A stretch of 64,000 nt of DNA from Eonycteris spelaea (taxonomy: Eukaryota; Chordata; Mammalia; Chiroptera; Pteropodidae). Of the stretch, positions 35,555 through 47,112 are shown in pieces (within the stretch, counting starts at the first letter, position 1; the number at the start of each line of letters is the position of its first letter). Where the stretch lies: contig PUFA01000084.1 of assembly GCA_003508835.1 (NCBI GenBank), positions 5,518,001 through 5,582,000 of the forward strand, read 5' to 3'. The position numbers and the translations under genes were made by a program. A model generated the notes under the pieces. That model did no database searches, had not been told where the DNA came from, and saw only the letters and a list, made by a program, of their open reading frames with translations.

Positions 35555-38500
35555 AAAATCTTTTTTCAGGAAATTGCCTTGCCCAACGTTTAGAGCAGGT
35601 CACTCAAAAATAAGAATGGCTACCCAATTCCGAGTCATATGCCATGGGAGCAGAGGTGGCACTTTTTCCCCCAACTCCACCCTTCCTTACCAGACACATC
35701 ACTTAACCTGTCTGTGTAATAGCGTATTTGTCAAATAAATAGAAAACCATCTATCCTCATCTCCTTCACAGCGGTATTGCTAAGGCTGATTGTGCACACA
35801 TATATAAATGTATATATTATAGCTATCTATTTACAGCAGGGGAGAGTGACTTAAAAATAAATGAATCAGGATTTATATATGCATCTGTTGTGAAGGTCAA
35901 TCCCATTCTTTTTTTTTTTTTTAATTTAAAACCTCCTCTGCTAATTACTAATTGTTAAACACTTGAAAATAATGACTGAGCCTATATCACCTCTGTGAAA
36001 TGGAAGAATTTTTCAAATCTAAGCATGATTATAGAGATTCAAATACATTTTCATCTACTTATAGACCCTAGTGGCCTTATTCAAGGGAGTATGAACTTAT
36101 TAAGCAAAATAAAAGATTTGCTTTGCCAAGAGATATCTAAAAAAAATCCTAAATCAATGTCTAGTGTCAAAGTATAATTCTGGCTGTAGGAATGAACTGG
36201 TTCTCTGTATTAGACACACATATGATAGAAAATAGGACAAAAATATAGCGTAAGGAGGGGATAAGCTATAGCCTACACAAACATCCTCAGTATCTGCTAA
36301 GGCTACTACTGGTCTGTGCCAACGTGAATCGGGCTCAGTATATATAAAACCCCTAAGATCATTGGAAAAGAAGCCACATTTATCTATTTTGTGCTGCTAT
36401 TATTCTTTCGATATTCATCTTGGCTATTTAATCTCTGCTTTCTATATACAGACCTCAGTGGAATGATAATGACATGAAGAGGGCAGGTGAAGATAAATAA
36501 ACGTGATTATTCAGACATGACTCTTACCCTCTAATAGCTTTTCTCTGCTCCACTCCAAGCATCCATGAAAGAGAAACTGAGCTTCCACAGAGAGTGAAGT
36601 CATAACTCCAACTTAGCATGATAAGAGGAGAGGGAACAAGCACAGTGTTGGTGAAACAAGTTTCTACTGGGCTATGACCAGGTTCTCCTGTTTCTTCTAT
36701 TTTTTCCCAAACTGAAAAGAGTTATTGTGGTAATTCACCGATGCCTCTGATCCTGTGTGCACATGACCAGGAGCTGCTCAAGGTTAAGGCCAGAAAGAAA
36801 TCAGGGACAGGACCTGCCTCCAGGAAACTCAGCTTCATTTTAGTAACGTCTGCTTGTTTTGTTTTGGTGGCGGTGGTGTTTTTTTTTTTTTTCTTTCAGG
36901 GAAATTTGTGTTTTTAGAAAATATGTTTCAATTCCCAGACATTGATATCCTGGACATCTTTAGGTTGTGACAGAAGTAGGGATTAGTGGCTGTGACAAAT
37001 GTAGCAGAAGCCAGTGCAATTGCAATCTATCAAACATGTTGGCAGACCCCAGATTTTTCTGATCCTTGCTACAGATTTCAGTGGCGTCCTTACCCTAGGA
37101 AGACAGAGTTAACTGAGAACAGTGGAGCCTCTCTCTTAATTTGGGTCTTGGTAACTGTGGGACTAGAATGCCCTGGTATAAACAATAACTAGAGTCCGGG
37201 ACCACCTTCCTGGGTGTACGACCTGTGTGGTTGCACAGGACCCTGCACTTACGAGGGCTCTATGCTTGGCTTAATGTTCACTGTTGCTTTCTTGAAATTT
37301 TTAATAATTTTTTAATGTGGGACTCAACGTTTTCATTTTGCCATGAGCCCCACAAATTATGCAACTGGTCCTGCCTGGAATTTATCTTTCCCCGGCATGC
37401 CAGCTAAAGGTACCGGTCACATGTCTTTTGCTACTGAAAATTATCTTCTTTTTTGATTCCTCGAAGCTAATTCCTGTTTAAACTCTGAAGATTTCTGTCC
37501 CTACAGTGTGGTTAAGAAGAACCCATCTCTCCTTTTTCCTCCAAACACCTTAAGATGATTGTAATCAAGATGGTCTTGATTTATAACTGAAAACTCTGTA
37601 GTCTCAGCAAAGTATTTCTTGCTAGAGGTTAATAGTTAGGAGAAATAGTATAGTAGTGAAGTCTTTGCCCTTTATCGGCTAGTTAAAATAGGCTTCAACC
37701 ATTAAATTGAGATTTTAGAAAGAACATCTAACATTCACATTATTTAAGACTTCCAAACCGTTATCAGACACATCAGTGTATTCTAAAAACAAGTTGATCT
37801 CCCAGCTCTGGCCCTGGGCTTCTGTCCCTCTTAGATTCCCACCGTTGCTGCTGCCAGCTGTGTGTTCTGTGTCCTCATTTTCCCTTCTGCCTTCAGCTCA
37901 TATCAATCCTTCCATCCTTCTTACTCAAATTTGGCGTTAAAGGAAGGGAGTTCCCCCTCGTTAGTCTACGTATGGCGCCCAATGAGAGTAACTCTTGCTC
38001 AGTTTTGTACTGTACAAACACACTATCCCCGCCACCACCTTGATGAGTGTGAATGACAGAATTGTGAAGTCTGAATTAGATCCCACAGAGGTTCATGGGC
38101 CTGTTCACTACGATAGTTTGTAAGCACCAAGCCTTAACCAGAAGAATCCAGGCCTCCAATCTTCCAAGCAGATGCACTTTTAATGACTCAGGGTATCCTC
38201 AGCATTCCTAAAAGATACATTCCATGTGACTGGCCCATTAGCCAGTTCTTAATCACCGAGGAAGAGGAGGAAATATGCTAGAGGAATTTAGAGTTGGGAG
38301 AAAGAACCTGACTGGCCACCTTAAGCTGGCTAATAAGCCTCTCTGAAACTGTAAAATATTTCCTACCAGTAATAATGTCTCCAGGATTACTGGAAGGATC
38401 CAGAGAGATGCTCACCTAAGAGAAAGCCTCACTCACTGCAGAAACTCAGGAGGAGTTAGCTTCCCCTCCTTTACACTCTTCCACACATCCTTCTTCTTCC

Positions 38501-39059
38501 TCTGTGAAAGGGAGGAAAGCCAGAGGAATCTGATAGAGAGGCGCCAGACTGTGTAGTCTTTGTGAATTTAAATTGTAGATCAGAATAACCTGTCCTTGCT
38601 TCAACCAAGTAGGTTGAAGTTTGCAAGTTTTTAAATCAGTGCTGACCTCCAGTCCAGTAACAGCACAACCATGACACAGCATAAGGGTCAAAGCGTTACT
38701 CATGTCCCAAGGGATTTGTCAGTGGTTCTGCAGCTGCAGGCAAGGCCCCGGCACAAACTGCAAAGCAGATTGAGTCCTTTTCAGTCATGGCCACTCCCTT
38801 CCTTCCTCTCTTTTGCCTCCAGGGCCCAGAGTCCCTGTTAATCTGACTCCCTCCCAACCATCCTTGTTCCTAAATTATCCCTATCTCTCCCCCCAACTCC
38901 AGCTCAAAACCCTTTTACACTAAGGTAACCAACCCTCTTAGCGTTGAACAGATTAGAGCACCAAGGTATGAAAGGCTTAACCCTCCTCTGGTATGTTTGC
39001 ATCTCAGAAGAAGTGTTGGAAATTGGAATGTACCTCATTAACAGGGGGACTTCTTATGC

Positions 39060-39082
39060 ACCGTGCAGACCGTGCAGACCGT
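39060..39082. repeat. 9-bp tandem repeat
   Basis: ACCGTGCAG repeated about 2.5 times. A small local duplication. Confidence 0.85.
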
Positions 39083-40369
39083 AGGTGGCTGTTCCTTCTG
39101 AGCCAAACAAGTCTGCGTAGAATCAGCCATGTCCTGATGCAGCTGTACCCACCTGCCCCCCTTTTTTATCTTTGGTCACATATGCGATGTGAACTCAGAA
39201 AAGCAAACTTTCTTCCAGAGAGAGAGAGAAGAAAATGTAGGTTTACATGGGTGATTGCAGCGGATCTCTCATAAAAATATGCTGCAGTATCGGGGGTTGG
39301 GGGGCGGGCATGAAAATAAGTTTCCATCTTGGATAGCCAAGACCTTAATGGGTATAGTTATGAAAATAGTGTTAAAAAGTTTAAAATCCAACAGCTTTGC
39401 AGTAAGTTAAGGCTCCTACCTCCTGTGAACTCTGAGCATTCTGTAAATTTGAATAATCAGTCATTTCGTTTCCTCTTTTTATAGAGAAGAGTGTTAAAGC
39501 TCGATGGGACAGGGCGTTTTTTTCCTGGTCACCCAGCTCACCTGCAGAGCTGATTTTAGGGCCCCTAGGGAAGCGTAACTTATACCTGATAGTTAGGGGA
39601 GCTCCTAAGAGCACCTCCACCCACCGAAGCCTGCTTTTCCATCTTCCAGTCTTTTCTCTTTATACTCGTTGTTGCTCCTGCAGTGTGAGAGAAAATGTTA
39701 GTACGAGAATCAAAGGGAGGCGAAGGAACATTAAGGGAACATTAGCAACTATTGAAAAGACATTTTGACCTATTTCTGAGTTATCAATTTAATAGTATTT
39801 GTTGCCAGGAAATGCACCGGTGGTGGGCGGGAGGCTGGATTGCAATAGCAGCCTGCTCTCAGGGGCCCTCCAGTTACAGGAGGTGGTAATTCTAGTTAAT
39901 AAAAGGGTGAACTTCAAACACATTTTAACCAAATCAAATTGTAGCGGGAAATATCGTATTACTGATGTTCAAGCCGACTCACAGCTGGTAACATTAGTCA
40001 GTATATAGGCCCCAAATTCTGACTTTTCAGCATTTTCAGATGAGTTTCTAGCAGTGAGAGAGTTCCCCAGGCACATTGTTATATAGGAATAGGAGGTTTT
40101 TAACTAACGTAGGAGCTAGTATTAATGAATTTTTTTTTAATTCTTGTTAGACTTTTTATACGATTGTCAGATATTTAAATAATATGTAATAAAGTCAAAC
40201 TTCAGGTGGTTGATAGGAAATCTCATAGAGCCAGGAGTTTTAATTTTTTGTTGTTTTGGTTTTTTTCTGTGACATGTTGGCAAATGATAAAAGCAATTCA
40301 CTCTGCTCACCAGAGATGCTGGGCAGAGTTCCCCAACACTGATTTCGTGCCATGAAAAGCACAAGGCAT

Positions 40370-40600
40370 GGTGAAGAGACCAAGCTTTGTGTCCTCCTGC
40401 TCAGATTTGAATCTCAGTTTAGCCTCTACTAGCTGTGTGACCAGAGGATAGTCACATAACCTCTCTGAACCTTAAGCGCCCTGTATAAAAAAAAATGGGT
40501 GAAGTATCAGTCTTTCATAGTTGACCCAAGGACCAAATGAGATAACGTGTAAAGAAATCCATATATTAAGAAAAACTGCCCGTCATGCACCAAATGTTCA
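40370..40600 (+). repeat. MIR SINE
   Basis: MIR order: 'ctgctcagatttgaatctcagtttagcctctactagctgtgtgacc', 'agtcacataacctctctgaaccttaagcgccctgta', 'ccaaatgagataacgtgtaaag' and a decayed end. It has the best preserved 5' core of the set. Confidence 0.85.
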
Positions 40601-40862
40601 AAGGTGATCACTGTCATTTTTTTTTACCCTCTTTCTGTCTATAGTTTGCCAGGCTTTTTTTTTTTTTTTTCTTAAGACTTAAGTATTGTTTCCAGTAAAA
40701 TGCATAGCTTTTAATCTGATGATGAAAGGAAACAAACTATGAATACCCTGCAGACTAATCTGGTCAGTCCTTTTTGAATGATTATCTGTTGGCTATTTTA
40801 CCTTAGCACCAGTTAGCCTAGATTTCCCTTTATTAGCCTCCTCTGGGTTCGTGTCGTTAGAG

Positions 40863-41225
40863 CACAGGACATGTTTTTTTTTTTTTTTAATTAAGTTTAT
40901 TGGGGTAACATTGATTAATACAATTCTATAATTTTCAGGTACATTATCATTTGACATCTGTATTTTCCAGTTTCCTTCAGCTATCATATATTTGATCCCC
41001 TTTACCCACTTCACCCTCCCCCTAAACCCTATATTTGACCCCCTTTACCCCGCCTACCTCCCCCCACCACCCTCCTTCCCGACCTTACTAGTAACCACTA
41101 TTATATAGTCCTCTGGTAACCACCAGCCTATAGTTCATGTCCATGAGTCTCTGTTTGTTTGTCCTGCTCGTTTGTTGCCTTTAGGTTTATATCCCACATA
41201 TAAGTGATATCATGTTCACAGGACA
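40863..41225 (-). mobile_element. 5'-truncated L1 insertion with target duplication, reverse orientation
   Basis: The element (40872-41216) starts with a T-run of about 15 (the reverse poly-A). It continues 'taattaagtttattggggtaacattgattaatacaattctata', 'catatatttgatcccctttacccac', 'ctggtaaccaccagcctatag' and 'tatcccacatataagtgatatcatgtt'. This is the reverse of an L1 3' UTR. The 9-base copy CACAGGACA flanks it at 40863-40871 and 41217-41225, as expected for L1-mediated insertion. It is the youngest-looking transposon in the window. The subfamily resembles bat L1s as I remember them. Confidence 0.85.
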
Positions 41226-41677
41226 CATTTTAACTAAATCAACTGGACCCCCTGGTGACCCAGACCAAGTTATACAGGCAGAGGTGTGCCAGTGGAGCAT
41301 ATGTGTGGCTGGAACTCTGTACTTCTTCCTCACTTGTCCTACTCCAGCTAACCTTGTAGGAGAGATGTCAGACATTGTTTTGTGGGGTAGCCTCCTCTCT
41401 GGACTTTTTCTAAACTTTTTCCATGTGCCTGAGTCTCCATTTTCACAGAGATTAGTTCTGATTTAGCTCGCCTACACTTTTGAAGCTCTAAAAGCTTTCC
41501 ATTGTGGGCAGATTGTCTCAAATACCGTATTTGAGGATAGAAAAAGAAAACTGCCCAAATGTAAGCACCATTGAATCAAAGAAAAAGTATTTTTTTCAAT
41601 TGCATTCTTTGAGGACCCAGACAGCCTTGAATCCTTTACAAAAGCACATCAGTAATGCCATCCTCCCTCTTTAAAAG

Positions 41678-41688
41678 ACACACACACA

Positions 41689-41726
<38 letters not shown>
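41678..41726. repeat. (CA)n microsatellite
   Basis: CA repeats with a single CT interruption near 41689-41690, ending CACACTC. About 24 units. Confidence 0.95.
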
Positions 41727-41728
<2 letters not shown>

Positions 41729-42016
41729 TGCACCAACTACAGAAGGCCATTATTCATGATGTAAAGGGCTAGAGTATACAAGAGAAATAAAAAATTGAAA
41801 AGGAAGGTAATTCTATAGATAGAACCCAGACCTAGAAGCCAGAACATTCAATTCTGTTTCCTACTGCATGGGAACCTACCTTCTCGTATAGATCCCAATA
41901 TATCTGCTATACCCAAAATCCATTATTTCTAGGGAGCATGGATTCTGACTCACTCTCCTTAAGGGTTATCAGTTAATTTATTTGTTTCTGTTTTGAAAGA
42001 CACTGTAATACCCATA

Positions 42017-42043
42017 CCTATATAAAGGGGCACTTTATATAGG
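42017..42043. repeat. Perfect hairpin, 11-bp arms
   Basis: CCTATATAAAG (42017-42027) and CTTTATATAGG (42033-42043) around a 5-base loop GGGCA. It is not in an AT-only tract and could be the centre of a palindromic DNA transposon, but no terminal repeats are visible nearby. Confidence 0.9.
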
Positions 42044-42489
42044 CAAAATGTTTCCCTCTTTTGGAAGGATGAAGCCCTGAACTGTACCTCCTTTCACTCT
42101 GGAGTGGATAAAAGACCAAACTTTCACACCAGTCTGAGGAGAAAACAATTACGTTATAATGCTGCCTTCTTACGGGGTATTACTAATCATCTTACTATCT
42201 CGGACTGATGCAGACCCACTGACCTAGTCCATCATTCATATCAACTCCTCTTTCATCCATGCTTGCTCTTGGTAAACATCAGTTACAAGACAACTCTGTA
42301 TGAGAGGTGTTGTGGATACAGAGTACACATCTCTCCCCTCACAGCCTAGTGAACCTCTGTGCACACTGATGGCTAGTTGACTTAAAGCTTGGTCCAAACT
42401 CCTTCCTTTTTGTGCACTGAGCCCTTTAGTAAGTCTATGGAAGGTTGTTCCATAGCCAGGAGGTCCTGCTTCTGCTTAACTGTTAAAAC

Positions 42490-42790
42490 ATATATTTTTA
42501 ATATGTGGCACTGATTACATACTGTCTTATACTAAAGTATATTTCTATGTGTCTCATTCCTTCTACCACTGCACAGTAAGCTTCATAAATACAGAAATTG
42601 TATCTATACAAATTCGTATCCCCTTCTACACCTAAGAAGATAGCCTACAAAGGACATTATTATATCTGTAAAACTTAAAGATTCTTGTTCCAATTTAATA
42701 TTTATAGGCTTTATTCTTCCCTAATTCTGGTTCACAGGATTTGCACATAGTAGTTTTTCAATAAATGGTTACTGATTTATTCATTAAAAC
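42490..42790 (+). repeat. L2 LINE 3' portion
   Basis: The segment 'actgcacagtaagcttcataaatacagaaattgtatctatac' corresponds to the L2 'ctagactgtgagctccttgagggcagggactgtgtct' block. The 'ggatttgcacatagtagtttttcaataaatggttactgatttattca' block is the L2 terminus. Confidence 0.8.
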
Positions 42791-43550
42791 CATAGAATGT
42801 AACAGTGATCTTGCATTTCTTTATGTTAAAAAGTCATTTTATTCCTCATATACATCCTTATATTCAGCCCTGGTCAACCCCTGCAACATAGATATCCTAG
42901 GATTTCATTCCCAGTGGCACCTGGCTCAGAAGTGGTCATGACTTTTAATTTGGTATCTTTATCCAGCCTCTTACAGGACAGAAGGACAATCTTTTTTTTT
43001 TTTCCTGTCTCCTCTTCTTCCTCATAGGACTATTATGTAGTTGAATGACATGTATGTCTATATAAAATCATTTAATTCCTGGAACAAACATAATAGCAAA
43101 TCTAAAATGTCAGATTGGGGGAGCTCCAGCATCCCAGCACACCCAGTCATTTTGTGCATCCTATATTTTGTGCTTATCTGCAGACCTGAGGGGTGAGGGG
43201 TTCATTATTCTAAGCTTTCAGGTTAGGTGCATATGATCTGTACCAGCTGCATTAACTGTGTGCTCAGCCCAAATGAGACAGCTGATTTAATAGATGCTCT
43301 CCAGCCACACAAAAGCTTCACCATTACTCTCCAACCTGATTAGATCCTAAATTTCATCCACACAAAATGATCTGAAGCCAGTCACTTATGTGCTAGGTCA
43401 CAGGACGTGAATTAGCAAAGAATTCTAAAATAGATACATTATTCCAGTTTTTTGTTGGTTCTTTATCAAAGAGTCTGTCTCGCAGAAAGCCGAAGGAGCC
43501 AGTCCCTTCTAGGCTAGACATTCTGTTGAGTCATGTTTACTGTCCCCCTC

Positions 43551-43650
43551 AGAAAGGTTCCAAAAGCAAATGCAAAAAGTTGCTAAATGGCAGATGTGAT
43601 GTGCAGAAAGGCAAAAGCAATGCAAGAGGTTGCTGAATGCAGGACATGTG
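43551..43650. repeat. Imperfect tandem duplication, unit about 50-54 bases
   Basis: Unit 1 (43551-43604) and unit 2 (43605-43650) share AGAAAGG, then CAAAAGCAA, then TGCAA..A.GTTGCT.AATG, then a CA..TGTG ending, with small indels. It is an ancient local duplication, not a known repeat. Confidence 0.75.
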
Positions 43651-44074
43651 GCGCGCGTGCTCCTGAAGTGAGAGGCATAGCACACACCTGCTTTTGGCGG
43701 TGGCAGGCCATCTTGACTGTGCCATGCCACAAGTTAGCATTTTGGATGAGCAATTGCCATTCTGTTGTTTTCTTCTCAACACATGGTGTTCAAAAACAGT
43801 TAAAAGAAAACTGTACCCATTTGCTCATCCCAGAAATCTAAAATTTCAAAGAAGCATGCCAAATTAATTTTCACATAATATTCTCCAAGCTTTTTCCTTG
43901 CACTGGGAAATGATATTTCACTTTTTGAACTCTTGGTGTCCCGGCCTGAGGTAAATGAGTGCAGTTTCTCTTTAAATGGCATTAAACATATCAAAGCAGG
44001 ATTATATCTGTCACTGTCTTTTTTTTTTTTTTTTTCTAATGGAATCAAAATCCTTCAGGGAGTGTCCCAAATCC

Positions 44075-44307
44075 ACATTAATGTCTTTGAGTGCTAATGT
44101 TTCCACTGGGACTTTTACATTAGCAAAATACAAGTGTGTGGTTTCCGCCCCCTCTGCTGTCTGTATAAGAAAGAGACGATCGCACATCCGTGATTCTCCG
44201 TGGCCTTCAGCTCACCCGTGTCAAGGTGGTAGAAGACGACTGGAGATCTTGGGTGCTAATGTTTCCTTTTTCCCTCCCTCGTGTGGCTTCGCCCCCAAAG
44301 CTAATGT
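44075..44307. promoter_or_regulatory. Homotypic cluster of TAATGT / GCTAATGT motifs (candidate enhancer)
   Basis: The octamer GCTAATGT occurs at 44093-44100 (+), 44117-44124 (-), 44255-44262 (+) and 44300-44307 (+). The palindrome ACATTAATGT at 44075-44084 adds two more TAATGT half-sites. Two of the copies sit in a longer shared word, GTGCTAATGTTTCC (44091-44104 and 44253-44266). TAAT is the core of homeodomain sites, so a homeodomain-bound enhancer is the natural reading. The motif count is direct observation; the function is inference. Confidence 0.45.
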
Positions 44308-45844
44308 GAATGCTGTTTCCAGCATGGGTGAATCTTTGGAATCCCAACCCTGAATTTTATTCACACAAGATCAAACTGCAGCAGCCATCAGCATTATCTA
44401 TCGGGCCTATTACAACCTAAATTTCACCTTCGGTTCTGATTGTGGAAAAATCAGACAGACACCCATGATTTCAGAACCTCACTATGGACGTTTTTGCCGT
44501 TGCTTTTGGGTTGTCAGTCACTTGTCCTTATTACTGCAATACAATTCCTATCTACCTCAGTCACTCTTTTTTCTTTCTTTAACAAAGCAATTAAAGTGAC
44601 ATGTTGTCAACTCTTGATTATCACATGGCAATGAAAGATTGCAGTGTCATAGATAGATAATAAATAATTGTGACATAATGAAAAATAATAAATAATTCTT
44701 ACATCACATGTAACCTTTGTATGCACCTTTTCCTTACATTTGAATATATTCTGGAAACTTACAATATTTCTAGAATAGCTGTTTTTATGTGCGTTATCGA
44801 AGGGCCTGGAAAGCTCTGTAGTATCACTCTCCACCGCCTGTCCAGCCTCTTCGTTCTCCCAGCTCCCTCCTGGCCACAGAGGGCTTTAGTTCTGGAACTG
44901 AGGGAGAGAGCCAGCCCTGGGGAGCTGGGAGGCACCCTGCTCTCCGAGCTGCTCTGCATACTTTCACTTTCCAGGCACCGTGGAGAACGACACTGCTTCC
45001 TCAGACACTCCTCTTCCTACCTCTTCCTCTTTCTTCCTCTTCTACACCCTTTCCCACTTTCTCTTTTCTTGCCTCTCTTTTTCTATCACGCATGAAACTA
45101 ATCGGGAGCTTGAACTGGGGTGCGTGTGTGTGTGGATGGTGGCGTGCAGAGAGAAGGGGGATCTCCTGATGCTCGAGCCTACCACTAGGAAAGAAACTCA
45201 GTGTTTTTATTTAAACAACCTTTCCCCACAGCTAAGCCTGCATATGTGGAAGAAAAACTCAAACCTTTTCCCTTTCCACACTTTACAGAAGACAAGGTAA
45301 GCAGAGACAGTGATAATGTCGACCCTGGATTGAAAATAAATCCTTAATGCACAAACTATGTGCTCACCTTAAATATTTTTGAGGATAAATCCCTATCTTT
45401 TGGCAATTAATGGAGAATTGACTATGCTAGATCTTTGTGGGAATTCTGCATGGTTGTTTTTTTTTTTTTTTTTTTTTTGGTTAGTTTTTTTGGTATTGAA
45501 AGCGTTCGGGGGTTCTTTGCTTGTTTGTTTATGTTTTTAAGCATTAGTTGTACAAAAGCTTTGCAATGTCCTGTAGACTATCTTCTGTAACTGAAAAAAA
45601 ATAGCCTTTTACAAATGAGTCATTTGAATTTTACTACATTAATAATTCTTTGTGGTGGGTCCAGTGTCAGTTTGTTCATGTTAGCATATTTAAATGTCAA
45701 GGTGGCAGAAAATGTGTTTATAGTGTATAAACTTCTGCACACAATTTAGCACCATATAGCAGACACTCACTAAAAATATTCCCAATACATTCATTGTTGT
45801 TTTATCTCTGAATTTCCCTCTTAGCAGACTTTGGCAAAAAACAC

Positions 45845-46065
45845 AAGCTCTGTAGATGGACAAACTTGGATTCATATATGAGTGCCATAAATTACTTTCT
45901 ACTTTGTGAGTCTGATCAAACCACAATCTTGTCGTGCCTCAATTTCTTTACTGGAAGAAATGGGGATGATAATTTTTACTCTAGAGGGTTTTTATAAGAA
46001 TTAAATGAGGTGATATGTGTAAATCCCCTGTCATCGTACCTGAAGCATGGTAGGCACTCAAATGT
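45845..46065 (+). repeat. MIR SINE
   Basis: The segments 'caaacttggattcatatatgagtgcc', 'gtcgtgcctcaatttctttactggaagaaatggggatgataat', 'agggtttttataagaattaaatgaggtgatatgtgtaaa' and 'catggtaggcactcaaatgtt' lie in the correct order. Confidence 0.85.
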
Positions 46066-46727
46066 TACTTCTCCCTTCCTTTTAAGAGAAATGCCATGGT
46101 GACATGATCACTTCTTTTGTCTTAAGCTTAATATTAGTGATTTTTCTCCATAACCAGATTACTTGAACCAATCATATCAATTAGGTTTTAGCCACTCAAT
46201 TTTTGTTCATTTTGAAGGAAATGACTATACTCTCTCTGCCATATACTAAAATATAACTGTAAGTGAAATGACTTGGGGATTAGGTAGTGTGTTGGAGCTG
46301 ATAGATTACAGAGCTCATCCAGGTTCTTTGCTTTATTCCCAGCTCCACCCTCAGGTCCTAAATACCCTCACAGAGACGGAGCAGAAGCAGAGAAGCACAG
46401 CCCAGAGAGCCCAGTGAATTTGGGGTAGATTCTGAAGGGAAAAAAACATGTTCAGATGCATAGAACTGCTGGATTCAATGGCTCAACCTTTAGATTTGGG
46501 GTGCTAGAAACATTCCAAATTACATTCAGTCATCTCTGACTTAAATACAAAAAGAGTTTATGCCTTCTCTCCTGTTTTAAAATTAAGTAACAATTATGTT
46601 TCATATTCATCCAAGGAGAATGAGTTTGGCTACTCGATTATTTAGGTGGTATGTGAAACAACTATCTTGTAAAGTCTTTGAAACAGCACAAGTATGTCTG
46701 ATCATATACTTTTTAACTTTCATAATA

Positions 46728-46778
46728 CTCGTACATAGTTAAAATTCAATAAATATTTGTCAAATGAACAAATGAATC
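46728..46778 (+). repeat. L2 LINE 3' terminus fragment
   Basis: The segment 'gtacatagttaaaattcaataaatatttgtcaaatgaacaaatgaat' is the decayed L2 end. Confidence 0.6.
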
Positions 46779-47029
46779 TAGGCAGTGGCTTCTTGACTGT
46801 GACAGTGGCAATGCTACAACACAGGGTCCTATTTTTACTGCCCGGCAATGCATTTTATATATACATACCTACACCATAGATCTCTCCCTCCCTGTGTAGA
46901 TGTGTGCATATTCACTGTTCAAATAAAAGGGCTTCAGGGCCCGGTTCTGTTGCATCACGGATAGTCCTGAATCCATCTGTGGCCTCATTACTGATAAAAT
47001 TGCCAGCTACATAATTAACTCTGTAACCA

Positions 47030-47112
47030 TTGATTGGCAAGTCCTCAGTTTCCTCATTTGCAAAATGACTTGATCAAGTAATCACTAAGGTAGAAAACCC
47101 TTCCAACTCCCT
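47030..47112 (+). repeat. MIR3-type SINE fragment
   Basis: The segments 'cctcagtttcctcatttgcaaaatgacttgatcaag' and 'aatcactaaggtagaaaacccttccaactcc' match the unit with the 'tctctaaggtcccttccagctc' ending. Confidence 0.65.

Larger units (their letters stand above)
32351..40365. other. Long non-coding stretch with few recognisable repeats
   Basis: About 8 kb with no interspersed repeat that I can name. It contains short tandem duplications (34485-34564 and 39060-39082), a GA-rich tract at 35503-35554, and T-runs near 35911 and 36880. Frames up to 93 codons show no domains. Likely intronic or intergenic. Confidence 0.45.
42791..45840. other. Repeat-free non-coding stretch holding a TAATGT cluster
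   Basis: No interspersed repeat recognised over about 3 kb. Contains the imperfect duplication at 43551-43650, T-runs near 42992, 44019 and 45461, and the motif cluster at 44075-44307. The 124-125-codon frames here (43976-44353 and 44721-45095) have no recognisable domain. Confidence 0.45.

Noticed and set aside
43976..44353. 125-codon + frame overlapping the TAATGT cluster
   Set aside because: It begins in a T-run (poly-Phe) and has no domain. The repeated DNA words do not keep a common reading frame, so the signal is at DNA level.
44721..45095. 124-codon + frame
   Set aside because: Leu/Ser/Phe-rich sequence from a pyrimidine-rich region, with no domain and no splice support.
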